A DNA stretch of 64,000 nucleotides from Macrocystis pyrifera (Eukaryota > Sar > Phaeophyceae > Laminariales > Laminariaceae), in NCBI GenBank assembly GCA_031763025.1, contig JASSKH010000038.1, positions 2,831,001 to 2,895,000 on the forward strand. Reading direction: 5' to 3'. Below the pieces are notes generated by a model that saw only the letters and a list, made by a program, of their open reading frames with translations, was not told where the DNA came from and did not search any database. Of the stretch, positions 54,248 to 64,000 are shown one piece after another; position 1 is the first letter of the stretch, and each line of letters opens with the position of its first letter. Made by a program: the position numbers and the translations under genes.

Positions 54248-54773
54248 TCATAACACGCCGAGAGGCAAGGGTGAATCTCCGAGCCGATTTTCTCCCAACA
54301 TCGAACAGACGGTGGCGCACACAGCAACAACACGACAATGAAAAGTCTTCGGAAATATCTCGAGATCTTTCCATAGACGCATCGCTTGACGTTTGCACTC
54401 TCCCGTGAGACAAAGCTTGCAAAACCTGGTACACAATATACTACTACTGTAATATGATAAGTGGATCATGTCGATATGCACCAGTACACACGTATTTATG
54501 ACGTCGTACGTAAAATGCCCGACGTGACCTTTTGGAGCAATAAAAAATAAGGCGATTTGTACGCCGTAAAGTACACCACACACCACCCACACAAAAATCA
54601 AGTTCGGCCGGGTAACGTACGAGTGATAGCGCCGACGACGATGTCAGCGCGCGTGGACGAATCGCAAGTTGTTTTAGTTCCTCGTTCATACGGGTGGCGA
54701 TGTCGCGTGCACGCGAGTTTACCGCGGATAAGTACGGCAATACAGCGTACTGTCGTCTGTGATACCATGCTCG
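54248..54773 (-). CDS. Unidentified minus-strand gene, two exons
   Basis: Exon 54621-54773 (acceptor CCTTTCTTAATAG, donor CTC|GTACGT, 51 codons) encodes RAWYHRRQYAVLPYLSAVNS and RARDIATRMNEELKQLAIRP. Exon 54248-54415 (acceptor TTTTGCAAG, 56 codons including TGA at 54248-54250) encodes LCLTGECKRQAMRLWKDLEI and then FPKTFHC. Phases agree (0/0). The helical, charged composition looks like real protein, but I recognise no family. Upstream exons must exist because no start codon lies in the first exon. Bases 54774-55500 hold no exon that I can support. Confidence 0.45.
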
Positions 54774-55559
54774 CTATTAAGAAAGGTCAATTTGACGTCG
54801 AGGCTCAATGCCTTATTTTGCAAGCACACTCCTGCTGCATTCGTGGAAGAGACATTTCCTATTTCTCTGGGCGGTCTGCGGCCGCTGCGTTTCTTGTATG
54901 GAGCATTTCTCATTGTTAGGGTCCTTCTCGATCGCTTCAGTTTCTTATCCCAGTGAGCTCCCAATAAAAAAAAATCCTCGCACTTTCTATGCCTACTCTT
55001 AACGAGAAATATGTCAATTTTGATGGTGCACACCCCAATCAGACTCCACCAAAAACCGGTAAAGCGGCTGGCAATTTTGGAGGCAGGAGACTGGACAACT
55101 GGACGTCCGATTAAAATGTTTTTGATAAAAATACCAAAACTGAAGGAGGACTAACCAAACCAGGAACCTCCACACTGCGGGAGGAGCCAGGGGGGGTTCA
55201 GTATACAGCAGTACTGCTGTGCTGTAGTTCTCCTTTCTTGTTTCGTTCGTCGTTTCTGAATCGACCTAGTTTCATATCTGCTGTAGTGTTGGCGTCGGCT
55301 GCTCCTGTTTCTTATGTGTTTCTATTTGTTATCTTGTCCAGTCTGGGCTGCATTTCTCACACCGCATTCCTCATTTTTCGTTGAAGGCCGAGCCTTAATT
55401 TATTGCTGCTGTATTTCTTGGTAGCGCTGTGCCAGGTATACCTTGGGAGTTGTTTGGGGGTATTTACCTGAACCACCGCCGTTTTTATTTTGCTCGTATT
55501 CATATCCCCCCGTCGATCGTCCGCCCGAATACCCTTTTACCTACGACCATTTTTGTTCA

Positions 55560-56390
55560 CATGCTTTGTACATGATAAAAGCGTACTACTCGGTCGACCG
55601 AGAGCTGCTGTGGGAGGTACCCACACGCTCTGGCGTACCAACCAATCTGCTTACGATTATCCGCAATTTCCACGAAGGCATGCGTGCTCGCGTGCGTTCG
55701 GATGACGACGAGCAATCGGAATGGTTTGATGTCACGCAGGGGCTGCGGCAAGGCTGCGTGCTGTTACCATTACTGTTCAACGTGTTCTTCGCTGTTGCGC
55801 GACATGTCGTACTATTAATAGTGTGCTTCAGCAAAGACGAAGCCATCGTCAGAGATTTTGGGTGTGTGACGTGGACCCTCAGAGCGGAACACTTTACTGA
55901 GCTTCGAACGGCTCACCACAAAGTCCTCTTGCGATTCATCGGCTTCCAGCGCCGACTTCGTACTGACCACGCCACCCTCTCGTGCGCGAAGGCCCTCACG
56001 GTGGCACGAACCCTGACCCTAAATCGAAACTACCATCCGTAAACGGCGGCTCTTTTCTACGGGGGCCGTGGTACGGCATAGCAAGGAGCGATTACACAGT
56101 CGGTAATGTTCGGGACGATGGCTGGCGGGGAGAACCCGAGACCTGGCGCACTGGCGGACAGAATAAGACTTGGCATAGATGCGTAATCGGAGACCTTAAG
56201 GATTTCCGAGCCACCGAAGGATCAACCAACGGAACACTCTCCTTTGGTATTTGGAGTTGAGACCGCGCTGTGATCCACTGCAGCAAAAAAGGCGGGGAAG
56301 TGGCACCGGGGGGTCCTTGAAGCCGAACGGTTCATGGTGAAGTAGCACGAGGATGAGCAGGCAGCGCCGCGCATCCGCCGTGGATAGTAC
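55560..56390 (+). pseudogene. Decayed non-LTR retrotransposon (reverse transcriptase) remnant
   Basis: The plus-strand frame has [50 protein letters not shown] then FNVFFA. This is reverse transcriptase sequence just before the catalytic box of LINE-type elements. The segment that should carry the F/Y-A-D-D box is missing: the frame jumps via [13 protein letters not shown] to [20 protein letters not shown], typical of the C-terminal part of such polyproteins. From 56000 on, the rest (TGAVVRHSKERL, RDLAHWRTE, around 56040-56390) is split by stops and frameshifts. It is inactive. The downstream GA-rich block (56390-56520) may be its tail. Confidence 0.8.
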
Positions 56391-56518
56391 CCAAGAGAAT
56401 GAGGGGAGGGGGGGCAACAGGAGGAGTGGAAGGAAACCCGACCAAGAGAATGCGGGGAGGGGGATAACAGGAGGAGGAGTAGAAAGGAGACTGCGGTGGA
56501 CGAAAGTAGGAAGGAGAC

Positions 56519-56895
56519 GGCAGACAGGGTAGCAAGGCACCAGGCCGACTAGTAAGTGGAACATGTCTATGCTACTCGTGCCACCAACTGCTGCAGCTGG
56601 TTCGAACGTGGTCTTCCTTTATTCTTTTGCTTTTTTTGCGCTTTGATCCTCCGTGATTTTTTCATTGTTACTTTATCTTTCTTCCTTCTTGTCCTTGTGA
56701 CAGGAGTGTTGTGGCATGGTGGGTGAGTGGATGACGAGCTTGCTTTGCTTGTTACGTATTGTCTGACGCATCTTCTCCAGGGGTAGGGCGTGGTTGACGC
56801 ACGCAGGATTGAGACGATAGACAGCGTAGCACGGTACCAGACCGACTAGTAGGTGGAACCTGATTATGCTACGCGTACCACAAACTGGTGCGCTA
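56519..56895. repeat. Two-copy direct repeat of about 80 bp
   Basis: GGCAGACAGGGTAGCAAGGC ... CCGACTAGTAAGTGGAACAT ... CTACTCGTGCCACCAACTG at 56519-56600 recurs with changes at 56818-56895 (CAGCGTAGCACGGTACCAGA, CCGACTAGTAGGTGGAACCT, CTACGCGTACCACAAACTG). It directly follows the retrotransposon remnant and may represent 3' ends of related elements. Confidence 0.65.
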
Positions 56896-57099
56896 CCTGG
56901 AGGGTGTTTTTTTGTTGTGGTTCGGGTTGCCTGTTATTTCCCCTCGTTCTCGGTCCTACTCTGTATGTAGTGGTGTTATTTCTTTAGCTCGTTCAGGTTA
57001 AGTGTCTGCCACATCCCCTGCGGGTGGGGACTACATTTTTTTTCTCTCTTTTTTCGATTTGTTTTTTCTTTGTTCCTTCGGTTTCTCTCTTTCATAGAA

Positions 57100-57315
57100 T
57101 GTGTATCTCGTACCTGTCGTATCCAATATGGTGGCATGGCATTGCATTGTCTACTCTGCTTACTGCATGACAATGTAGTATCTCTGTGGCGTAGTTTTGT
57201 GACCACAGGGCCTGTGTCTCTCTATAAGCAGAATTGAATAATCGGCAAGGACACTGGTTGTGCTGGATGTCGACGGGTAGAAAGAACAGCAGTGTATGTA
57301 ATGTGAAGAACACAC
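57100..57315. repeat. Dispersed repeat, copy 2 (related copy at 12836-13040)
   Basis: Aligns with 12836-13040 in the same orientation: CCTGTCGTATCCA, GACAATGTAGTATCTCTGTG, GGATGTCGACGGGTAGAAAG, AATGTGAAGAAC. A T/C-rich tract precedes both. The end word TGTCGACGGGTAGAAAGAAC also occurs, in inverted orientation and with one change, inside the A elements. Confidence 0.8.
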
Positions 57316-57421
57316 AAACTTGTCCACAGACAGCAGCAGCACTCGCACTATTGATACAACAGTAGTAGTCATAATGCATCCTGTAGAAAATACCCCCAGT
57401 ATGAATAATAAGGTCGGGAGT

Positions 57422-57443
57422 GGGGGGGGGGGGGGGGGGGGGG
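57422..57443 (+). repeat. Poly-G tract (22 G)
   Basis: An uninterrupted run of 22 G about 95 bp upstream of the first recognised Yippee exon. Likely length-variable. Confidence 0.9.
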
Positions 57444-57536
57444 TGAAGATAAATCAGATGTCGTTTCGGATGAAGGTCTTAACTTTAATTTCTTCGCACT
57501 TGGCACTGCTGTTGTTGCCGTACCTTCTGCTGGCAG

Positions 57537-60500
57537 GTATACGCCTGCGCGACGTGCGAGACTCACATTTGTGCTGAGGCAAGGGTCCAGTCGAAGGACT
57601 TCCACACCCAGAACGGGAGGTAAGTTTCACAGACCGTCTTGGTGAAACGTAAAATCGTGAGATGGTCCTGTTGCCCCGAGTACTACCACCCAGGGAAGCT
57701 ACTAGCAACATGTAGCCTATATCCTATATCCGTCGTGGGGTCATATACAACGGGTCTTGTACACTATTTTGTGAATGTTGGCAGTTACATACAAGTTATA
57801 CTCGTAATTCCATGCAGCTTGCATAGCGTGCGTGCAATTGCATGCAAGTTGCGTGCAGGTGCGCGCCATTACATGCAACTTGCATGGAGTGCGCGCAATG
57901 GCATGCAACAACTTGCATGGGGTGGGTGCCGTGTGACTTGCATGCAACTTGCATGTCTTGCATGCAATTGAATGCAAGCTTGCAGCTTGCATGGAATCGC
58001 ATAGAAGTGCACGGGTGTTCCTGCAAGTTGCATGCAAGTTACACGGCACCCACCCCTCCGATAACCACCCCGATATGGAACCCTAAATCTAACCCTAACC
58101 CCACTCCCAGAGGCCTGCTTGGTCGCTGTGATAGGAAAGACTCTAGGCCGCAATGCACTGAATATTGAGACATGCTCTAGGTCGCTGTGTTTGCGCAGCC
58201 TCCGGGTTGCTGTGCTTTGAAGGCCTCTAGGTCGCTGGGGTTGGAAAAACCCCAGGTCGGTGTGGTTGGAAATACTGAAGGTCGTTGTGCGAACGCCTCT
58301 ACCCTGGCAGGCGCTTTGGTCGGAAAGTACTACGTCGCTGTGCTTGAAAATACTCTATTAGCAGGTCGCCAAGGCCTCTGGGTCGCTGTGCATGGAATAT
58401 TCTGCTGTGCGCTTGGAAATATCTAGGTCATTGTGCTTGGAAAGCCCCCAAGTCGCTGTGTTTGGAAGGACTCTAGATCCCCGTGTTAGGGAGTACTCTA
58501 GGTCGATGTGTCCAGCGAAGCAAGTTTATGCTACCATGAGCCTTGCAACTTGCAATCACTTGGCTGGACTTGCATGGCAATTGCATACAATTTGGATGCA
58601 CTTGCATGCACTTGCATGCAAGCCTGCAGGACTTGAATTGACATCAAACATAAATGGTGTACAAGTATAAGATTGGATAAAACTCGTAACACCACTCGAT
58701 ATTAATAATAGTATTACTGTAGTACAAGTATATATGTAAGTATCAGACGAAGCTTGCAAGTATGAGTTTCGACGAAATCCTCCATCTCACGGCTGAGGCG
58801 TCTTTAGAAATATATAATGTATCAACCATCAAACCGTTCTCGGTCTGGTTGTTGGAGCTTCATCTGCGGTCTAGACTACATACCGGCCCTCAAATAAGAA
58901 ACCCTAACGCTTTTGCTAATGTCTAGTACAGTAATGCAGTACTACAAACGGTTAGGTTTCTTATTCAAGAAAGGGTTTGTTCCACAGTACAGTAGTAACT
59001 TACCAGGACAATTCCCGAAATTATTATTCCCCCGGAAGTGTTATTGCTGAGTTTATTGTCGATCTATTTCTTATTCTTATGAGAGTAGCTGTACTACTGT
59101 ACTCTAGTGTAGTGTAGCAATAAAATACTATGTTTGCTGCATATCAACGCTTTTGCACCGCGGGACTGAGTCGTGTGTACAGACAGCAGACAAGTCGCCC
59201 AATCCCGCATCCTGCATGAGGCCAAGCACGAACGTACACGTCCTGTTTAATGTGTAATAACGTCCGGCGAGGCGAGCGGTTCACGAGTTTTTTATATATT
59301 CCTAGACAGCTGTCATGAACCCTTGCGGGACTTGGGGGGCGAAAAGGGACGAAAAAATAAGCATTGCGTACAGCAGTATCGGCCACGCGTTGTAGTACAC
59401 TAGTACGGGGGACCATAGTAAATAGGACCTACGGTACATACAAAAACCTATATATTTACCTTTTTTTTACTACTACTTTTTGGTCCTATTTACTATGGCC
59501 CCCCGTAAGAGTAAGCGGGCGCTGGTGGGCTACATATAGGATAACACATTTTGTACCAGGAACACAAGCACATTGCAAGGGGTTCTACTATTACGGGAGA
59601 CCATCGTAGTGAATAGGACCAAATATTGTAAGTAAAAATAGGAAAATATACAGGTTTTTGTATATACCGTAGGTCCTATTTAACATGGTCCCCTGTAATA
59701 CATGCTGGCAGCACATCAATGGTGCTTGCGGTGGCTGACCCCAGACGGCTGGTGAGACCGAGCTTCAAAATGATTTAGTCGTTGTACCAGGATCCGAAAA
59801 GAACACGGGTGCACATGCAAATTATTTTCATTAGTCGACGTTTTAGCCTTATGCCGACGAGGCCCATGGGTTACCATCGGCGCGGCCTTTCTCTCTGGTT
59901 TGTTGCTGTTTTTATCGATCTGACGTCTCTTCGTGCGCTTCCGTCGAATCGGTCGCGTGGCACATTTTGTTTCTTGCGCAGGGGATATCTGGTTGAGAAC
60001 GTTATCAACGTTACGAACGGCCCTCCGGATGAGAGGACGTTGAGGACAGGTGGGTCATGCCCGCCTTGCTTGACCGGAACATTAATTTATACTTTGTAAA
60101 TCGGCTTTGCAACCTTCGGCACGGTACCGTATGCCACAAGACGGCTCACACTAAGAGAGCGAGCACTAGACAGCCAGGCTAGAATATGCAGGAAGGCAAG
60201 AAATTATAGAGTCATTATACTGAAGTTAGTGTAATGTAGAACGTAACCATTGCATCATGAAAAATCCAGCCTGGGTCAGTAATTATGATTCTTATTGCGC
60301 GTCCTGTGCTGTAGATTTTCCCGACCAGCTCGTCGTCGTGCTTACTTGCATGATAAGCTTGCATGATACGGCTTGCTGATACAGCTTGCATGATAAAGCT
60401 GACATCGACACCGAGACCGGCACCATTTTTTTCCCTGAGAAGGTTACCCTACGTATAAGAAATAAACCAGAGGAAGTATAGCTGTAGCTATAATTTGTGA

Positions 60501-61714
60501 CAGTCGTCAGCTTGTGTGCGTGCGTAGGTGGGATCCCGGTTAGCCAGTCGGTCGGTCGGTCGGTCACTCAAGCCATTTCGAAGGGGGTTCCTTTTTTTTC
60601 ACGCTGTGCAAATTGCAAATTCGCGTGAACAATGTATGATACCCTGGTGGTAATTTATTCACGAAAAAAAGCCACACAGCTACTCTGTCGGTTGTCAAGG
60701 TACGCTGCTCATTGCCTACTGTTGGTACTGCCTATTGTTTTCGATTTTGTGCGCTGAAACGCCAGGTCTGCACACGTGCGAGGACGTCTTCTGCGTCAAA
60801 TGCAATACCATGCTCGGATGGGAATACGTGAGCAAGACCCTTTTTAGAACCTTTGAAGAGCCTTTTTCGTTTGTTTAGTTTAGCATGATTGCGTGTGGAT
60901 CGGCCTGTCCTGACCATGGTCTAGAGGCTCGTGTATACGCAGAAATGCTATGAATATGAGTTTACGATGATAATAGCGTACTGCATCTGGCTTTGAGAAC
61001 CAATCATAACCACCGCATGCGAAGTTCCCACGCTCTTATGAGACACACCGCGCGATACTACTGTAGGGTGTACCGTGTCTACTGCATACCTTGTATGCAC
61101 GTTACGCCAATATTCCTGTTCCAGGCGTACCCACTTTTGGCGAAGCTGGGCATCGTTTTGTTTGTTCCTTATCTCGACCAGGAACGTCTTGACAGGGTAC
61201 CTACTTCGATATGCCATTACAGTACGTAGCTGTCCTGCACTGTGCCTGATCATGTACTGCAGTTGATGTTTGATCTGCTATCGCCCCTCCAAGCGTTTAC
61301 CTCGCGCCGAGGAATTATGAGATACTTTTTTCGGACGACCCCCATGCATCCGTTTTCGCACGCGACTTCAAGTTGATGATTGCTACCAAGTAGCACTTTG
61401 ATTATGCCGGCGCTAGATCCACAGCATCATCAGCCGCTAGTTACGTCTGTCCTGACCACCGTGCAGTTTGCGCCTGCCGAACGGAAACCCGTCATTAGCA
61501 TTTTTTTGCCAGGTATGATATTCAGAGCAGATTACAAAAGCAGCAGCAGCAGCAACAGTTTATTTCGTAATATAATCGTTTGTCACTCTTTCCCGCCACC
61601 ATCTTTTCGACCGCCGAGCAGAAATGGGCGTTCGAGGAAGACCAAAAATACAAGGTTGGAAAGTTTGTGCTGGAGGAAGTCAAGATCGCCAAGTACCACT
61701 GGGAATCCGACTGA
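57537..61714 (+). CDS. Yippee-family zinc-binding protein (first exon not found)
   Basis: Four exons join in phase: 57537-57619 (VYACATCETHICAEARVQSK then DFHTQNG), 59982-60049 (GYLVENVINVTNGPPDERTL), 60766-60827 (LHTCEDVFCVKCNTMLGWEY), 61622-61714 (KWAFEEDQKYKVGKFVLEEV ... TGA at 61712-61714). This is the complete Yippee fold: two C-x2-C zinc-binding pairs (CATC and CVKC, about 54 residues apart), the G-x-(A/G)-Y-L-F/V...V-x-N-V strand, and the Q-K-Y-K-x-G-K-(F/Y)-x-L-E ending. Yippee proteins are small, highly conserved eukaryotic proteins of the Mis18/cereblon fold group, often nuclear or at spindle structures. Acceptors are CTGGCAG, TTCTTGCGCAG, CGCCAG and GCCGAGCAG; donors are GTAAGT, GTGGGT and GTGAGC. 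The N-terminal residues and start codon are missing. Introns are long (2.4 kb, 0.7 kb, 0.8 kb) and full of repeats. Confidence 0.92.
57795..58045. repeat. GCATGCAAGTTGCATGCA minisatellite, block 1
   Basis: Irregular tandem of GCATGCAACTTGCATG words in both orientations, with CGCGCAATTGCATGC spacers, inside intron 1 of the Yippee gene. A shorter block of the same words is at 58540-58640, on the far side of the GTCGCTGTG minisatellite. Confidence 0.85.
58105..58515. repeat. GGTCGCTGTG minisatellite
   Basis: About a dozen units of roughly 30 bp with core CTCTAGGTCGCTGTG(C/T)TTGG then AAATACT or AAGGCCT. Direct orientation, moderately diverged. Inside intron 1 of the Yippee gene. Confidence 0.85.
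58646..59403. other. Remainder of Yippee intron 1, no supported gene
   Basis: AT-rich, with TACAGTAGTAC words and an inverted pair of AAGAAACCCTAAC / GGTTAGGTTTCTTATT words at about 58897-58970. Nothing coding is supported. Confidence 0.5.
59404..59507. mobile_element. ~105-bp palindromic MITE, copy 2
   Basis: Starts TACGGGGGACCATAGTAAAT and ends ATTTACTATGGCCCCCCGTA. Same family as 13827-13929, with the core in opposite order (ACGGTACATACAAAAACCTA). It lies in Yippee intron 1. Confidence 0.88.
59592..59697. mobile_element. ~105-bp palindromic MITE, copy 3
   Basis: Starts TACGGGAGACCATCGTAGTG and ends AGGTCCTATTTAACATGGTC then CCCTGTA. Same orientation as copy 1. It is flanked by TAT/ATA, consistent with a TA target. 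85 bp from copy 2. Confidence 0.85.
60495..60565. repeat. Dispersed repeat with (GGTC)n core, copy 2
   Basis: GTCAGCTTGTGTGCGTGCGT, GGTGGGATCCCGG, then GTCGGTCGGTCGGTCGGTCA. This is the reverse complement of the order at 19455-19511. It lies in Yippee intron 2 (60050-60765). Confidence 0.75.
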
Positions 61715-64000
61715 AGGGCGGGAGTAGGGGCGCAGACAAGCTGCGTGCACCACCGCCGCCATGCCATGTCGTGCTGCTGTCAACAATCCTACAATTGATT
61801 GTCGTATCGACTATCGATACAGAGAACGCCTATTGGGTATCTCGATATTCCGAGTATTGTAGGTACAATTGTACATATCATAGGAAGGACCGTAAGAACA
61901 TGGTTTGTAGCGGGACATTGTTTTTCTCCCCGCCGTTCCGTAAAGTTGTCGCGAGTGTTACTGGTGTTGCCAGAGAGGTATGTATATAGTGAAAGCATAT
62001 CATACGAGTCGGACTCGAGGTATTTTTGAAGCTAAGACTGTGGCGTTAAGCGTCGTTTCTTGGCTATGAATGCAAGTTGCGTACAGGTACAGAATGTGAA
62101 TAGCCATGACAATACATTTTTATTTATTTATTATCCTCCGATGTATTGGTGAAAATGAAGCTCAAGCTCGCCACACTTGCACGTTTAGAGTACGTGCCGT
62201 GTGTCAATTTTAGCCATAGCTCCCGGTGCAACAGCAGATCTGACTGCTCTTACCACTGGCGCATGGGCATGTTGACCAGACCTGACCCCCGAGAGGGGCA
62301 GGTGCGGGCGAGATTAGCCACCCGGGGGAGTCATCTCCGGATAGTGTAGGACTCGCGCGAGCTCACCCCCTAACAAAAACCTACTGTAGGCTATGAGGCC
62401 TGCCCGCCGGACTTGGTCCAGTTACGGTCCACCGTACCCGTTGGGGCGTTGGAACATGTAACGTGGTCTCCGCGTTCTGTTTGTTTTTTCTTGTGATTGC
62501 TCTCCTTTTTGTTATTGTCCTTTTTTGGTGTGGTCTGCACTGTAGTGCATAGATGGTACACTACAGTACACTTACGCTGCACGTTGTCGGATGGCAAACA
62601 TGACAATATTGTGGCCAGGCTCGCTCCCGGGGGGGATTGCGTACGCTGCATGTCGACCCGTTTTGGATTCGGGAGATTTGAGAGGCGAAAACGGACGGAA
62701 AAAGTGACGATGACAGCACCGGCCACACGTCGCCGCCCAATGCACTATCATCGTAAGTCATAGGCTGCTGGGGTATATCATAGGGGATGATGCGTTTGGC
62801 ACTGAAACTACGTTGCAAGGAGTTACAAGAATCAATCGCAGCATGAGCTGCTTGTACTGCCACGCGCTTTGTGTACACTATTCTACTATTAATATTAATA
62901 GATGGTTGATTGAACCGTGCTCATCATTTTCTTTTGTCGTTGTACCCCTGGGTTTCTAAAGGGTCGAAAAGGGAGAAAATGCGCTGTAGGTAGCGCGAGG
63001 AACCCGAACGGGGAAGCGGGAGGCACGTACTTCAGCTATGGTAAGTTGAACAGCGGGCCAACGTAGTTGAAACGGTTGGTTGGTTCAGTCGCGTTTGGAG
63101 CCGCGACGTACCAGGGCATGACAATACAATACGATACCAGGTAGGCAGTAGCAGTGGGCAGGCAGCCTCGAGGGTCTTGCCCGCCGGAGGCATCCTCTAG
63201 CAAAACAAGCAGCCGCGAGGAACGCGTAGTGCACTCTACAGTAGTGCACCAGCACCAGCACGAGGCATAGGGCGGCGCCTGTCAACGGTTGTGGGGAGGG
63301 ATCACAATTCGGTTCAAGTTCCAATTTCCTCTCGAAAAACATGATTTGGGAAGTCTGACGGTTGTCCCATTGTCGCTGTCCAAAATGGCCAAATGGCGGC
63401 ACGTACGCCAAACGCCCCTGTGAGCACACAGACCAACACCAAAACTGCGGGCAGGAAATACCACACTGCACACAGCATTGCACACTGCACACACAGCCTT
63501 GTATACAAAAAATATTTACTGGAAGTGCATAGCAGTACAACTTGCCCATGATGCACTGACTTGGTAGACTGCTACAGGTCTGTGGAATAACCCGTACACT
63601 CTATAGACCCAGCATTAGACCAACCAACGGGTCCGTCAGCGCAATCTCTTCAATCCCAAGCGTAGGTCAAACGTGGCCGATAAACTCGAGAGCGGCCGTC
63701 GACGAGCCCACGGTTTAGTAGGTGCGCGCCTCAAGTTATAGAAGATACATCTACCGCTTACGTTTACAAACAAAAATCTTTTAACCAAGATTCTCCCGTC
63801 TAGTCAAGGCATGAGCGAAACATAGGCGGCTGTTTCTTTCGCCAGCGCTACTTGAATGCAACACGTCCTATGAAGGCTAACATTCACTCATGCAGACTAT
63901 TTACTCACTTACTGATGTGTGCATAAAAACAGAGTATGCCACCTGAGATTCACGTAAAAAACAATACGAAGCATTTACACACCCGCTACTGGCCGCGGAA
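61715..64000. other. Region downstream of Yippee, no supported gene
   Basis: Open frames on both strands (for example minus 62391-62726 and 63085-63549, plus 62146-62349) show no recognised domain. A candidate donor, GCAGC|GTAAGT, on the minus strand near 62580 follows a short Ser/Pro-rich frame but cannot be linked to other exons. Simple sequence and TACCAGGTA words occur near 61510 and 63135. Confidence 0.4.

Noticed and set aside
58079-58105. CTAAATCTAACCCTAACCCC, telomere-like words
   Set aside because: Only two or three imperfect units inside a Yippee intron. Too short to call an interstitial telomere.
1-64000. Operons, ribosome-binding sites, bacterial promoters, rRNA genes
   Set aside because: Spliced genes show eukaryotic nuclear DNA. 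No rRNA sequence was recognised on either strand.

Overview
The window is eukaryotic nuclear DNA. Genes are split into short exons (54-450 bp) with GT-AG introns, plus at least two likely GC-AG introns. Introns run from under 100 bp to almost 3 kb, and most of the window is repeats. Base composition is roughly balanced. Intron-rich genes, CAG/CTG-rich simple repeats and a non-LTR retrotransposon remnant of a kind I associate with brown algae suggest a stramenopile alga, possibly a brown alga. That assignment is inference; no marker gene proves it.

Four gene regions can be reconstructed by joining exons whose phases agree. (1) Minus strand, about 18985 or 17093 down to 3633: a SMARCAL1/ZRANB3-type annealing helicase. 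It has an N-terminal RPA-binding-like helix, Gln-rich linkers, a HARP domain, a full SNF2 ATPase lobe and the start of the helicase C lobe. The rest of the C lobe is not visible and may lie beyond position 1. (2) Plus strand, 38376-41022: an ELM2-SANT-PHD chromatin protein, typical of histone deacetylase co-repressor scaffolds. (3) Plus strand, 42949-45444: exons with two related Myb/SANT-like repeats, either the C-terminal half of gene 2 or the next gene. (4) Plus strand, 57537-61714: a Yippee-family zinc-binding protein; its first exon is not identified. A less certain minus-strand gene of unknown function lies at 54248-54773, with possible further exons at 53285-53899.

Layout. 1-2030: tandem repeats. 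3.6-19 kb: helicase gene, with a 105-bp MITE and other repeats in its introns. 19.5-23.8 kb: cluster of terminal-inverted-repeat (TIR) elements, including three copies of one GGGCCC-ended family. 23.8-26.5 kb: simple sequence rich in TACCAGGTA. 26.5-36.2 kb: three diverged tandem copies of a 2.5-3 kb unit, the middle one interrupted by insertions and each carrying a degenerate tRNA-like segment. 36.2-45.4 kb: the two chromatin-protein regions, with an AGCTCA minisatellite in the gap between them. 46.66-53.25 kb: a nested array of a 1.73-kb TIR element (ends TAATGAGGCGCG) in direct and inverted orientation, whose outer arms are almost identical. 53.2-54.8 kb: fragments of an unidentified gene. 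55.5-56.4 kb: decayed non-LTR retrotransposon. 57.5-61.7 kb: Yippee gene, with minisatellites and two MITEs in its introns. 61.7-64 kb: no supported gene.

Three of the gene products belong to families acting on chromatin or genome maintenance, but they lie on both strands and nothing suggests co-regulation. The most unusual content is the repeat landscape: several apparently undescribed non-autonomous TIR families, a long near-identical inverted repeat, and a dispersed near-palindrome (TACCAGGTA) that in one place coincides with a splice donor.
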